From NCBI RefSeq assembly GCF_008580665.1, contig NZ_BKDJ01000010.1:45906-109905 (forward strand): a stretch of DNA of 64,000 nt, given 5' to 3'. This DNA is from Zafaria cholistanensis. GTDB taxonomy: Bacteria; Actinomycetota; Actinomycetes; Actinomycetales; Micrococcaceae. This document shows, one piece after another, positions 52,055 through 61,577 of the stretch. Under the pieces are notes generated by a model that saw nothing but the letters and a program-made list of their open reading frames with translations, had not been told where the DNA came from and ran no database searches. The position numbers and the translations under genes were made by a program. Positions within the stretch are counted from its first letter, which is position 1, and each line of letters begins with the position of its first letter.

Positions 52055-53482
52055 TCAGCCCGGCGGCTCCGCCCGCCGGCCGGCCAGCGCCGCGAGGACC
52101 GGCACCAGCAGGCAACAGGCCAGCCCCAGCCCGAACACCAGGGTGAATGCGGTCCCGGACGGGTACCTGCCGGCCCCCGGGCCGCCCGCAATCGGCAGGG
52201 CGGCGAGGACGGTCGCGGTGAGGGCGGCGGACGTGGCCGTGCCCAGCGTCCGGACCAGGTTGTTCACCCCGTTGACCTGCCCCAGGTCCTTGGAGGGCAC
52301 ATGCCCGGACAGCATCGCGGGGGCGGCGCCGAAACAGAACGCGAGCCCCACGTGCAGCAGGGCGGTCTGGACGGTCACCTCCACCAGCGAACTGTGGGAT
52401 ACCAGGATGTAGGCGTAGGCGGAAGCCATGATCCCCGCCCCGGTGAGCATCACCGCGCGCGGGCCCCAGCGGCCGCTGATCCGCGCCGCCAGGGGCGGCA
52501 TGAACAGCGACACCACCCCGCCGGGCACGATCACCAGGCCGGAGGCCAGCAGCGTCGATCCGATGCCGTGTCCGGTACCGGCCGGGACCTGTACCAGTTG
52601 CGGGACGGCGAGCAGCATCGGATACATGCCGATGCCCACCATCGTGCTGGCCAGGTTGGTGAAAAGCACCGGCCGGTGCACGGCCATCCGCAGGTTGACC
52701 AGCGGCTGCCGGGTGCGCCACTGACGGCCAGCCCAGAGGGCCAGCACGACGCCGGCCCCGGCCAAGGTGCCCAGGGTCGCAGTGGAGGTCCAGCCCCACC
52801 CCCGGGCATTGGTCACCGCGGTCAGCAGGGCCACCAGGCCCGCCACCAGCAGGCCGGCGCCGGGCACGTCGACCCGGTCGCGGGTGCCGGGGAGGGCGCG
52901 GCGGTCCGCGGGAACGGCGAGCCGGATGCCCGCCAGGGTGAGGGCCCCCAGCATCGCCGAACCCCAGAACAGCCAGTGCCAGTCCAGGTACGTTCCCACC
53001 ACGGCCGAGGCCCCGAAACCCAACGCGCCGCCCACCCCAATCAGGGCGGAGATGAGCGCCACGCCGCGGACGTAGCGGGCGGGCGGAAGGATCTCGCGCA
53101 GCATGGCCATGCCCAGCGGGACCACCCCCATCGAAAGGCCCTGGAGCACGCGCACCGCCACCAGGACCCACACGTTGTGGGTCAGTCCGCCGGCGAGCGA
53201 CCCCAGGGTGAGGACCCAGAGGGCAATCACCATCAGCCGGCGACGGCCGAAGATGTCGCCGAGGCGCCCCAGGAGGACATTGGAGACGGCCCCGGCGAGC
53301 AGGGTGGCGGTGACCAGCCAGGACGTCGCCGCTGGGGGCGCGTCCAGCAGTTCGGGCCACAGCGGGGCCATGGGCACGACGAGCGTCTGCATCAGGGTGG
53401 CGACCAGCCCGGCGAAGGCGAGCACGGCCGGGGCCGCGGAGGGACCGAAGCGTGGCTGGGGGGCGGGTGATGCGGATTTCAC
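52055..53482 (-). CDS. MFS drug-exporter-type transporter
   Basis: 475 residues with 14 predicted membrane segments, the DHA2 layout. Motif A appears as GRLGDIFGRRRLMV after segment two, and motif C-like ISALIGVGGALGFGASAVVG in segment five indicates an antiporter exporter. Expels drugs or metabolites by proton exchange; could also export a siderophore, given the neighbour. No regulator adjacent. Confidence 0.88.
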   Translation of the reverse strand: MKSASPAPQPRFGPSAAPAVLAFAGLVATLMQTLVVPMAPLWPELLDAPPAATSWLVTATLLAGAVSNVLLGRLGDIFGRRRLMVIALWVLTLGSLAGGLTHNVWVLVAVRVLQGLSMGVVPLGMAMLREILPPARYVRGVALISALIGVGGALGFGASAVVGTYLDWHWLFWGSAMLGALTLAGIRLAVPADRRALPGTRDRVDVPGAGLLVAGLVALLTAVTNARGWGWTSTATLGTLAGAGVVLALWAGRQWRTRQPLVNLRMAVHRPVLFTNLASTMVGIGMYPMLLAVPQLVQVPAGTGHGIGSTLLASGLVIVPGGVVSLFMPPLAARISGRWGPRAVMLTGAGIMASAYAYILVSHSSLVEVTVQTALLHVGLAFCFGAAPAMLSGHVPSKDLGQVNGVNNLVRTLGTATSAALTATVLAALPIAGGPGAGRYPSGTAFTLVFGLGLACCLLVPVLAALAGRRAEPPG

Positions 53483-53683
53483 CTGTCGATCCTAGTGCGG
53501 CCGGAAGCGCCGGCGCTGGCTCCGGCCCGGCGGGCATGGGATACCATGGGAAAAGCTTCACGAGCTGCGGCCATGTTTGGGCTCCGACCCGGCCGCACAC
53601 CAACCCCATGCTTCACGGGTGGTTCGGATGACGAAGTGGCCTGGCGCAACACCGCACCGGGCAAGAGCAACGAAAGGTCCCCC

Positions 53684-54139
53684 ATGGGCTATCCGATCCC
53701 CTCCGCCGGCGCCGAAGCCAACTGCACCCTGTTCGGACGCGGGCACCGCCTCCACATCCGGACCGTCGCCAATGCCCTGGCCGACGCAACGGCGTGGGAA
53801 CGGATCACGGACGTGCACGTCGATGTGGCCGAACAGGCCGTGCGGCTGGTGGGGTTCAGCGGGGAGCAGGTCCGGGCTTACACCCACGATGCCCTGGCGC
53901 TGGACCGGCACGCCCGGCTCCTAAACACGCTCGGGCGGACCGGCCGCGGCGCCGAGCCCATGTGGAACCCCCGGGCGGGGATCCTGGGGCTGCCCGCGGA
54001 TCCGTGCCGCCAGGCGGGGCGGAGCTACCTCAGCCTGTCGCTGGCACCCCTGGTGCTGTGTCCGCTGAACCACGACCCCGGCCTGGAGCGCTCCTTCAGG
54101 ACCGTGACCGCCCACTTCGCCGAGTCCGACGCACTCTAG
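53684..54139 (+). CDS. Unrecognised small protein (151 aa)
   Basis: From ATG 53684 with AAAGG upstream. Contains RLHIRTVANALADATAWERI and ITDVHVDVAEQAVRLVGFSG, which look like an alpha/beta unit, and ends with RSFRTVTAHFAESDAL. No signal peptide. The 200 bases before it (53483-53683) show nothing I can name. Function unknown. Confidence 0.6.
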   Translation: MGYPIPSAGAEANCTLFGRGHRLHIRTVANALADATAWERITDVHVDVAEQAVRLVGFSGEQVRAYTHDALALDRHARLLNTLGRTGRGAEPMWNPRAGILGLPADPCRQAGRSYLSLSLAPLVLCPLNHDPGLERSFRTVTAHFAESDAL

Positions 54140-54282
54140 GGGCAGCGGCCCACCCGCGCTCCCCTCCCGGATCGCCCACCGCCGGCATGGGCATCCCTCC
54201 ACCAGGGGACGGTGGCCGCCAAGGGACAGTGGCGAAGGGATGCTCCTGCCCGGCTGCGGGTGCCGCCCGGCCCTGTGTTCCC

Positions 54283-55872
54283 CTACCTGCCGGAGGCGGC
54301 AGCCGAAGGTTCGGTCTGGGCGGAGCCCGAGGACGGATGTGCCGCGACGGCGGCGGCGTGCTCGGCCAGCACGCCCGTTTGGTGGCGGATCTTCAGGCGG
54401 TAGAGGAGCGTACCGCCCACCGTGACGGCACCGACGAACAGCACGCCGCCCCACTGCAGGTACCACTCGAACGGCGGTACGGAGTTGTAGATCTCCTGCC
54501 GTGGCCAGATGAGGTTCAGCGTCATGGCCCCGCCCCAGAGCACCGCCAGGATGTTCACCGGAAGGCCCCACTTGCCGAGGCTGAAGCCGGCCTCTCCGGC
54601 CTCTTCCTCCTTGAGCGGCCACTTCCCCAGGAACCTGTTCCGCAGCAGGGGCACGGTGACCAGCAGGTAGGACAGGTAGATCAGGACGATGCTGATGCTG
54701 GACACGATGGTGAAAATGGCGGGCTGCATCACGTTGACGATCAGCGGAATCACCGCGATCACACCGATGACGATCGCTGCTGAGGCAGGCGTCCTGCGGA
54801 CGGGGTCGACCTTGCTGAGCTGCCGGCTGAAAGGCAGGTTGTTGTCCCGGGCCATGGCGAACATCATCCGGATGGCGGCGGCGTGCACCGCAAGGGTGCA
54901 CACGACCACGGCCACGACGATGCACACCAGGAAGGCCTTGCCGAAGGGGCCGCCCAGCACCGAGAGCACGATGTACTGCAGGCCGCCATCGGCCTGGCCC
55001 AGCTTGGGGTCATTGAGGTCCGGAGCCGCCAGCAGGCCGCCGAGCAGGATCAGGCCGCCCAGCACGAAGGAGGCGGTGACGGCGCGCAGGATGGCCTTGG
55101 GCGCGGTGCGCTTGGGATCCTTCGTTTCCTCGCCCAGGGAGCTTGCGGTGTCAAAGCCATACATGACGTAGCCCGAGGCCATGGCCCCGATCAGGAAGAC
55201 GCCGAAAAACCCCAGCGTGTGCCCTTCGCCGTATCCGGAGGTGTCGAAGAGGACCCCCGGGCCACGGACCGCGTGCCAGCCCAGTGCCAGGATCAGCAGC
55301 ACGGCCGCCACCAGTTCAACGAACACGCCGACGCTGTTGATGAGGGTCATGAGCCTGACGCCGAACGCGTTGATCAGCGTGGAGATGGCGATCATGATGC
55401 TGGCCAGCAGCACGCCATTGCCCGCGAAGTCGTACTGGCCGGTGCCGTCACCGACGATCTGGAAACCGGACCAGATCTGCGGCAGCGTGAGTTGGAGGGC
55501 CAGCGCGACGGCTCCCAGGGCCACGATCGAGGAAATCAGCAGGAGCCAGCCTGCCAGCCAGGCGAACGTGCCCGAGGAAAGACGCTTGGCCCAGTTGTAG
55601 ACGGAACCGGCCACCGGGTAGCGGCCGGCGAGTTCGGCAAAACAGAGTGCGACCATCAGCTGCCCGGCAAAAACGATGGGCCACGACCACGCGTAGGCCG
55701 GTCCGGCCATGGAAAAACCAAAATAGAAGAGCTGGAATATGCCGGTGAGGATGGAAATGTAGCTGACTCCGGCGGCAAAACTGGCGAACTTGCCGATACT
55801 GCGGTCCAGGGTCTGGGCGTAGCCGAACTCGTCCATGCCGCCTGAATCACTACTCTTGCTGGGCTCCAACAT
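54283..55872 (-). CDS. APC-family amino acid/choline-type permease
   Basis: 529 residues from ATG 55872 (AGGAG upstream). About 12 membrane segments; family marks are AGRYPVAGSVYNWAKRLSSG and GYVMYGFDTASSLGEETKDP. Downstream of the choline oxidase genes and preceded by twin TGAACA palindromes like those before betB, so it is likely under the same repressor and may import choline or a betaine. APC proteins are not the usual BCCT choline carriers, so the substrate remains open. Confidence 0.85.
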   Translation of the reverse strand: MLEPSKSSDSGGMDEFGYAQTLDRSIGKFASFAAGVSYISILTGIFQLFYFGFSMAGPAYAWSWPIVFAGQLMVALCFAELAGRYPVAGSVYNWAKRLSSGTFAWLAGWLLLISSIVALGAVALALQLTLPQIWSGFQIVGDGTGQYDFAGNGVLLASIMIAISTLINAFGVRLMTLINSVGVFVELVAAVLLILALGWHAVRGPGVLFDTSGYGEGHTLGFFGVFLIGAMASGYVMYGFDTASSLGEETKDPKRTAPKAILRAVTASFVLGGLILLGGLLAAPDLNDPKLGQADGGLQYIVLSVLGGPFGKAFLVCIVVAVVVCTLAVHAAAIRMMFAMARDNNLPFSRQLSKVDPVRRTPASAAIVIGVIAVIPLIVNVMQPAIFTIVSSISIVLIYLSYLLVTVPLLRNRFLGKWPLKEEEAGEAGFSLGKWGLPVNILAVLWGGAMTLNLIWPRQEIYNSVPPFEWYLQWGGVLFVGAVTVGGTLLYRLKIRHQTGVLAEHAAAVAAHPSSGSAQTEPSAAASGR

Positions 55873-56164
55873 CTGAACTCCTAAGTCAGAAAAGCACAAT
55901 GGTGATTACCCGCGGCCTCCATTGGACGCGGAGCAAATCACGCTGCTGAAATCGACGGCCCGGGCGCCGCATTGCAGTGCCCGCTGTCTTCCCCACTCCT
56001 GATGACTAGCCGCCGCATCCGCTCCGCTGCCCCCGGGAAGATGGACTTCCCGGGAAAGACGGGGCAGCCGGCTGGCGGATGCGGTCCAAAAGTTACGGAC
56101 GCCCGCCGCCGGGCCGCGTATTGCGCGGTGTGGCGTGCGTCACAGTCGAGAGGCTAGCCGATGC

Positions 56165-56203
56165 TGAACATGTGTTCAAGAGTTGCGGATGAACAGATGT
56201 TCA
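56165..56203. promoter_or_regulatory. Twin TetR-type operator before the permease
   Basis: Two perfect palindromes, TGAACATGTGTTCA (56165-56178) and TGAACAGATGTTCA (56190-56203), centres 25 bases apart. The same motif pair precedes betB, so one repressor probably controls both units. Confidence 0.75.
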
Positions 56204-56240
56204 ATGATGCTCGGACCCGGTGCACGTAAAGCACTGCCGG

Positions 56241-57872
56241 TCAGGCCAGGGCCGCGCTCAGCTCCGCCGCAGGCGCGCTGCTCCGGCTGGCACGGATAAG
56301 GTCCGCGCACCGTTCGCCGATCATCATGACGGTGATGTTGGGGTTGACCGTGACGTGCTCAGGCATCACCGAGGCATCGGCAACGCGCAGGCCGGTGACG
56401 CCCTTGACCCTCAACTCGGGATCGAGCGGAGACATGTCGTCATCGGCCGGCCCCATGCGGACGGTTCCCACGGGGTGGTACACGGTGTTGTGGGTCTTGC
56501 GGATGTAGTCCTGCAGTTCCTCGTCGGTCTGCGCGCCGGCGCCGGGGGAGAGCTCGCGGCCGGTCCATTCAGCCATGGCGGGCTGGGCGGCAATTTCGCG
56601 CGCCTTGCGGATCCCGGCAACCATGACGCGCATGTCATGGCCTTCCGGATCGGTGAAGTACCGCGGGTCCACCGCGGGCCTGTCGCGGAAGTCGCGGCTG
56701 CGCAACCGGACGGTGCCGCGGGAGCGGGCATGGGTGACGTTCGGAGTGAGGCTGAATCCGTTCTCCGTGGTGGGGTAGCCGTGCCGCAGGGTGTTCATGT
56801 CGAACGGGACGGAGCCGTAGTGCATCATCAGGTCAGGGCGGTCCAGGCCGTCCTCGGTGGCGGTGAAGATGCCAATTTCCCACCACTGCGTCGACGTCTG
56901 CACCATGGGCTGCCTGGCTTCGAACTGCACAACGCCTTCGGGGTGGTCCTGAAGGTGCTCCCCGACTCCCGGAGAGTCGACCAGGACCTCGATGCCGTGC
57001 TCTGCCAGGTGTGCGGCCGGGCCGATGCCGGAGAGCATGAGCAGCTTGGGCGAGTCGATCGCGCCAGTGGACAGGACCACCTCGCACCGCGCAGAGAGCC
57101 GGTGGGTCCGGCCGAATGCCGAGTCCACGACGTCCACGCCGGTGCAGCGCCTGTCCGCGTCGAACGCCAGCCGGCGGGCGCGCAGGCCGGTCAGCAGGGT
57201 GAAGTTCGCCCGCTCGATGATCGGGTGGATGTAGGAGACCGAACTGGAGGAGCGGGTGCCGTCCGCGCGGCGGTTGATCTGGAAAAAGTTGGCGCCATTG
57301 ATCACGGTGTTGCCGGCATTGAACTTCGCGCGGGGAATGCCCGCCTGTTCGCAGGCGTCCAGGAGCGCGACGCCGGCGGGGTCCACCGGCGGCACGTTCA
57401 TGATGTGCACGGGGCCTGAGTCACCGTGGTGCGGGGCGTCCGGGCCGGCGTCCTCGTTGGTCTCCAGCCGCCGGTACAGCGGCCAGGCAGCCCCGGCGTT
57501 CCAGCCGGTGGCGCCGTATTTGGACTCCCACTCGTCCAGGTCTTCGCGCGGAGCCCAGAAGGCGATGCAGGAGTTGTGGCTGGAGCAGCCACCCATGACC
57601 TTGGCCCGGGCATGCCGCATGAAGGAGTTGCCGTTCTCCTGCGGTTCGATCGGGTAGTCCCAGTCATAGCCCGATTCCAGCAGCTCCATCCAGCGGTCCA
57701 GCTGCAGTATTTCGGGTATTCCGCGGTCGTCCGGGCCGGCCTCCACCAGCGCCACGGACACGGCCGGGTCCTCGCTCAGCCGGGCGGCGACGGCGGCGCC
57801 GGCGGATCCGCCGCCGATGACGATGTAGTCGAACTCCCGGTCTTTGAGATTCTCGACGCTGTCGGTGTGCAT
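56241..57872 (-). CDS. codA: Choline oxidase
   Basis: 543 residues. GMC-type flavoenzyme that oxidises choline to glycine betaine with oxygen, making hydrogen peroxide. FAD motif YIVIGGGSAGAAVAARLSED. His99 in GGCSSHNSC is exactly the residue that carries covalent FAD in the Arthrobacter globiformis enzyme. Catalytic His in TVYHPVGTVRMG and Asn in VNPNITVMMIG are present. From memory the sequence follows CodA of Arthrobacter over its full length. Starts immediately after the betB stop on the same strand. Confidence 0.97.
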   Translation of the reverse strand: MHTDSVENLKDREFDYIVIGGGSAGAAVAARLSEDPAVSVALVEAGPDDRGIPEILQLDRWMELLESGYDWDYPIEPQENGNSFMRHARAKVMGGCSSHNSCIAFWAPREDLDEWESKYGATGWNAGAAWPLYRRLETNEDAGPDAPHHGDSGPVHIMNVPPVDPAGVALLDACEQAGIPRAKFNAGNTVINGANFFQINRRADGTRSSSSVSYIHPIIERANFTLLTGLRARRLAFDADRRCTGVDVVDSAFGRTHRLSARCEVVLSTGAIDSPKLLMLSGIGPAAHLAEHGIEVLVDSPGVGEHLQDHPEGVVQFEARQPMVQTSTQWWEIGIFTATEDGLDRPDLMMHYGSVPFDMNTLRHGYPTTENGFSLTPNVTHARSRGTVRLRSRDFRDRPAVDPRYFTDPEGHDMRVMVAGIRKAREIAAQPAMAEWTGRELSPGAGAQTDEELQDYIRKTHNTVYHPVGTVRMGPADDDMSPLDPELRVKGVTGLRVADASVMPEHVTVNPNITVMMIGERCADLIRASRSSAPAAELSAALA

Positions 57873-59369
57873 CTAGTTCTCCTTGCTGTGGTCGGCGAAC
57901 CAGCCGGTCGCCTGCGGGCTGGTGTTCTGGTAAATGTGTTTGGCCTCCTGATACTCGGCGAGGCCGCTGGGGCCGAGTTCACGGCCGACGCCGGACTGGC
58001 CGAAACCGCCCCATTCCGCCTGGGGAAGGTAGGGGTGGTAGTCGTTGATCCAGACGGTGCCGTGCCTCAGCCGGCCGGCGACGCGCTGCGCCCTGCCGGC
58101 ATCCTGGGTCCAGACAGCGCCGGCCAGCCCATAGACCGTGTCGTTGGCGATCGCCACGGCCTCGTCTTCGGTACGGAAGGTCTCGACCGTTACCACCGGG
58201 CCGAACGCTTCGTCCACGACGACGGACATTCCTTGGCGCACGCGGTCCAGGACGGTGGGCCGGTAGTAGAAACCGGCGTCGTACTTCTGCCCGACAGGTG
58301 CCGCGCCGCCGCAGCGCAGCCGCGCACCCTCCGCCACGCCGCGCTGCACGTAGGCGTGGACCTTCTCGCGGTGGGCCGCGGAAATCAGCGGCCCAGTTTC
58401 GGCGTCCCCGTCGAACGGGCCGCCAAGGCGGATGTCCTGCGCGCGGCGGACCAGCTCGTCGACGAAGCGTTCGGCGATCGATTCCTCGACCACCAGCCGT
58501 GCCCCGGCGGAACAGACCTGTCCGGAATGCACAAAGGCCCCGTTGAGCGCATTGTCGACGGCAGCGCCGAAATCCGCGTCGGCGAACACCACATTGGGGT
58601 TCTTGCCACCGAGCTCCAGCGCCACTTTCTTCACGGTGCCGGCCGCAGCGGCGGCGATGCGCTTACCGGTCTCCAGCCCGCCGGTGAAGGAGACCAGGTC
58701 GACGTCGGGATGCTCCGACAGCGGCGCCCCGGCCTCCGCGCCGGCCCCGGTGACGAGGTTGGCGACGCCGTCCGGCAGGCCCAGGTCCTGCAGCAGCTGC
58801 ATGGCCAGGATGGCGGTGGACGGGGTCAGTTCGGAGGGCTTGAGCACGAAGGTGCAGCCGGCGGCCAGGGCGGGCGCAATCTTCCAGGCCGCCTGAAGCA
58901 GCGGGTAGTTCCACGGAGTGATCAAACCGCAGACGCCCACCGGCTCGTAGGCGATCCTGCTGAGGACGCCGGGATCGCCGGCGTCGACGATGCGCCCCGC
59001 CTGCTGCCCGGCGAGCTTTCCGAAGTACTCGAAGCAGGCGGCGATGTCGTCCATGTCGATCCGGCTCTCGACAATCCGCTTTCCGGTGTCCAGCGACTCG
59101 GCGCGGGCGAACTTCTCGCGGCGTTCGCGCAGTTCCGCAGCCGCCTTGAGCAGGAAGGCGCCGCGCTCGGGCGCCGGGACCGCGGCCCAGACACCGGAAT
59201 CGAAGGCCGCGCGCGCCGCGGCGATGGCGCGCTCGGCATCCTCCCGACCGGCTTCGGACACGGTGGCGACCAGTTCGCCGTCGGCCGGGTTGCGGATGTG
59301 GCGCACCGCGCCGGTTCTGGCCGGCTCCCATGAGCCATTGATGAACAGGGTGGATGCGGTATCGGTCAT
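57873..59369 (-). CDS. betB: Betaine aldehyde dehydrogenase
   Basis: 498 residues. NAD(P)-dependent aldehyde dehydrogenase: ITPWNYPLLQAAWKIAPAL, FTGGLETGKRI, ELGGKNPNVVF with the general base Glu, and the nucleophile Cys in SGQVCSAGARL. Oxidises betaine aldehyde, the intermediate of choline oxidase, to glycine betaine. Directly joined to codA without a gap, and downstream of the twin operator. Confidence 0.95.
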   Translation of the reverse strand: MTDTASTLFINGSWEPARTGAVRHIRNPADGELVATVSEAGREDAERAIAAARAAFDSGVWAAVPAPERGAFLLKAAAELRERREKFARAESLDTGKRIVESRIDMDDIAACFEYFGKLAGQQAGRIVDAGDPGVLSRIAYEPVGVCGLITPWNYPLLQAAWKIAPALAAGCTFVLKPSELTPSTAILAMQLLQDLGLPDGVANLVTGAGAEAGAPLSEHPDVDLVSFTGGLETGKRIAAAAAGTVKKVALELGGKNPNVVFADADFGAAVDNALNGAFVHSGQVCSAGARLVVEESIAERFVDELVRRAQDIRLGGPFDGDAETGPLISAAHREKVHAYVQRGVAEGARLRCGGAAPVGQKYDAGFYYRPTVLDRVRQGMSVVVDEAFGPVVTVETFRTEDEAVAIANDTVYGLAGAVWTQDAGRAQRVAGRLRHGTVWINDYHPYLPQAEWGGFGQSGVGRELGPSGLAEYQEAKHIYQNTSPQATGWFADHSKEN

Positions 59370-59593
59370 AGTGTCTCCTGCAGTAGTACGGCGGGGACGT
59401 GCAGTCGTCTTCCCGCCCGGGCGTGGACGGGCCGCTGTGGACGGATCAGGCGGATCCGGAGGTTGGTGATGCGATGACCCCCGGGCTGCAGGCGCAGGGA
59501 TGCTCGGGCATCCCGGCCGGCGCCGGAACCTCCGTCCCGGCCAGGATGTGCCGGTTCGGTGTGGCGCAGGTCATGGATGCAGGCTAGTAGGAG

Positions 59594-59632
59594 TTGAACA
59601 AGCGTTCAAGACCCTGCATGAACAAATGTTCA
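59594..59632. promoter_or_regulatory. Twin TetR-type operator before betB
   Basis: Two palindromes, TTGAACAAGCGTTCAA (59594-59609) and TGAACAAATGTTCA (59619-59632), centres 24 bases apart, in the gap between the TetR gene and betB. Otherwise the 402-base stretch 59370-59771 holds only a leader and the hairpin at 59730-59752. Confidence 0.75.
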
Positions 59633-59729
59633 AAGAGGCTTGCGGGCGCCGCCGGGCATGGACGTGTTTCAGCAACAGCGTGGCACCGGGAACAGCGCGG
59701 TGCAGGGTCCGCTGACCGGTTTATGGCGC

Positions 59730-59752
59730 CAGCCGGCTTACGACGCCGGCTG
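59730..59752 (-). terminator. Hairpin after the BetI-like gene
   Basis: CAGCCGGC (59730-59737) and GCCGGCTG (59745-59752) form an eight-base stem with a seven-base loop, 20 bases after the end of the TetR gene. No clear U run. Confidence 0.4.
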
Positions 59753-59771
59753 AATTAAGACGTTGACTGAT

Positions 59772-60362
59772 TTAGGATGCAGCAGCGAAAGCGATTTGCT
59801 CCGTCCGGGCGATGCTCCGCTGGATGGATGCCCTGTCCACGCCCAAGAGGGCCGTCAGCCACATGCCGTTTTGCACGACGACGATGTCGGCTGCCCGCTG
59901 CCGGCACTCTTCCCCGGAAAGCTCGGGGTTGGCGTTCCCGATCAACGTCGCGAGCCCTTGGAGATACCGCTCGAACGCCGCCGCGTTGATCAGCGCAAAG
60001 CCTTCGTCGGCCTGGGCGAGCGCCCACAGATGAAGGCGCAGGGACAAATACTGCGTGGTCAGGTATTCCGGACCCGCGACGCGCCGGAGGGCCTGGCGGA
60101 GCTGTTCGTCGGGGGGCAGCGCCGGGTCGGGGGTAACCAGCATGAGGTCGTCCTCGTCGATGCGGCGCAACGCTGCCCGGATCAACGTCGACTTGTCTTC
60201 GTAGTAGTAGTTCACCAACCCCAGCGCGACGCCGGCTTCGCGCGCCACGGCCCGCATATTGACCCCTGAGATGCCGTGGCGGGACAGCAGGTCCAGCGCG
60301 GCCTGGAGGATGCGCGACTGCCTGTCGAGCTGTTTGCCGGGGTTCACGGTGCCTGTATCCAC
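59772..60362 (-). CDS. BetI-like TetR repressor
   Basis: 196 residues from GTG 60362 (a GTG at 60347 is an alternative). TetR helix-turn-helix: ILQAALDLLSRHGISGVNMR, then AVAREAGVALGLVNYYYEDK. The C-terminal domain (YLSLRLHLWALAQADEGFAL) resembles BetI. It lies upstream of betB-codA on the same strand, with the twin operators between, so it should repress the betaine genes until choline is present. Confidence 0.88.
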   Translation of the reverse strand: MDTGTVNPGKQLDRQSRILQAALDLLSRHGISGVNMRAVAREAGVALGLVNYYYEDKSTLIRAALRRIDEDDLMLVTPDPALPPDEQLRQALRRVAGPEYLTTQYLSLRLHLWALAQADEGFALINAAAFERYLQGLATLIGNANPELSGEECRQRAADIVVVQNGMWLTALLGVDRASIQRSIARTEQIAFAAAS

Positions 60363-60442
60363 CCGGCCAGCCTAGGGTGAAACCCGCCCTGAGTGAATCA
60401 GGCCCAAGACCGCCGCCTGGCCGCGGCAGCTGTTCCGGGTCC

Positions 60443-61527
60443 TCAGGCGGGCCAGGGGCCGATGCTTTCGCGGGTCTTCCTGCCCTCAAGCCGTCCGCCG
60501 GCGTCGGACAGGTCCCCGACGCGGTGGACCCTGAGCAGGTTGGTCGTTCCGGCCTGGCCGGCCGGGGAGCCGGCGGTGATGACCACCGTGTCGTCGGGTT
60601 CCACCAGCCCGGCCTCGAAGAGCATGCGGTCCACCTGGGCGGTCATCTCGTCGGTGTGCGGGGCCGGTTGCGCCAGCACCGGGATAATGCCCCAGGCCAG
60701 GGCCAGTTGGGAGCTGACCTGCTCAGTGGGGGTGAACGCGAAAACCGGGCGGACCGGGCGCAGCCGGGAGAGCCTGCGGGCCGAGTCCCCGGACCCGGTG
60801 AACGTGCACAGGTACTTCACTTCCAGCTTCCCGGCGATTTCCACGGCGGCCCAGGTGACCGCCCCGCCCCGGGTGCGCGGCTTGGAGCCCAGCGCCGGGC
60901 CAGTTCGATGGCGCGCTTCTGCACCACCGGCACGTCCTCCAGCGGCAGTTCCACGCCCAGGTTCCCGCGGGCAACCATGATCGCGTCGAACGCGTCCACG
61001 ATCTCCTCCAGCGCCTCCACCGCCTGGGGTTTTTCGACCTTGGCGATCACCGGCACCCGCCGGCCCTCCCCGTCCATGATCTGGTGCACGCGGGCGATGT
61101 GGGCGGCCGAGCGCACGTAAGGACAGCGCGATGAAGTCCACGCCGCGGCGCAGGGCCCAGCGCAGGTCCTGCTCGTCCTTCCCGCTCAGAGTCGACACGT
61201 TCACGGCCACTTGGGGGAGGTTGATGCCCTTGCTGTTTGAGACAGCCCCGGCCACGACGGCCTCGGTGACGACGTCGGAGTCGGTGACTTTGAGAGCCCG
61301 CAGGGCGACCCTGCCGTCGTCGATCAGCAGGGTGTCCCCCACGTTCACGTCCCCGGGCAGGCCCTGGTGGGTGCTGGAACAGACAGTTGCGGTGCCTTCC
61401 ACGTCCTGAACGGTGATCGTGAACCTCTCCCCCATTGCCACGTCCACCCCGGCTCCAGCACCGCCAGCGTCTTGGCATAAGTGCTGATGGCCGGCCCGAA
61501 GGTGGCCACGATCTTCGCGCGTCTCAT
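60443..61527 (-). pseudogene. pyk: Decayed pyruvate kinase
   Basis: Pieces of pyruvate kinase in order but in several frames: MRRAKIVATFGPAISTYAKT from ATG 61527, then FTITVQDVEGTATVC, LLIDDGRVALRALKV and WALRRGVDFIALS in a second frame, IARVHQIMDGEGRRVPVIAK through MVARGNLGVEL in a third, and TFTGSGDSARRLSRLRPVRP to the end. Between AGVDVA and FTITV about 45 residues are missing, including the RMNMSHG region, and some 90 residues are missing before KPRTRGGA. MVARGNLG replaces the usual MVARGDLG, losing a magnesium ligand. Clearly non-functional; an intact copy is expected elsewhere. Confidence 0.88.
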
Positions 61528-61577
61528 GTGGAGTCTGCCTGCCGTCAATGGTGGCGGGGATGGTTTCGGGGGTGCGC

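Noticed and set aside
59370..59593. A small gene between betB and the operators
   Set aside because: No frame with a ribosome site or plausible composition is seen; it fits a leader region.
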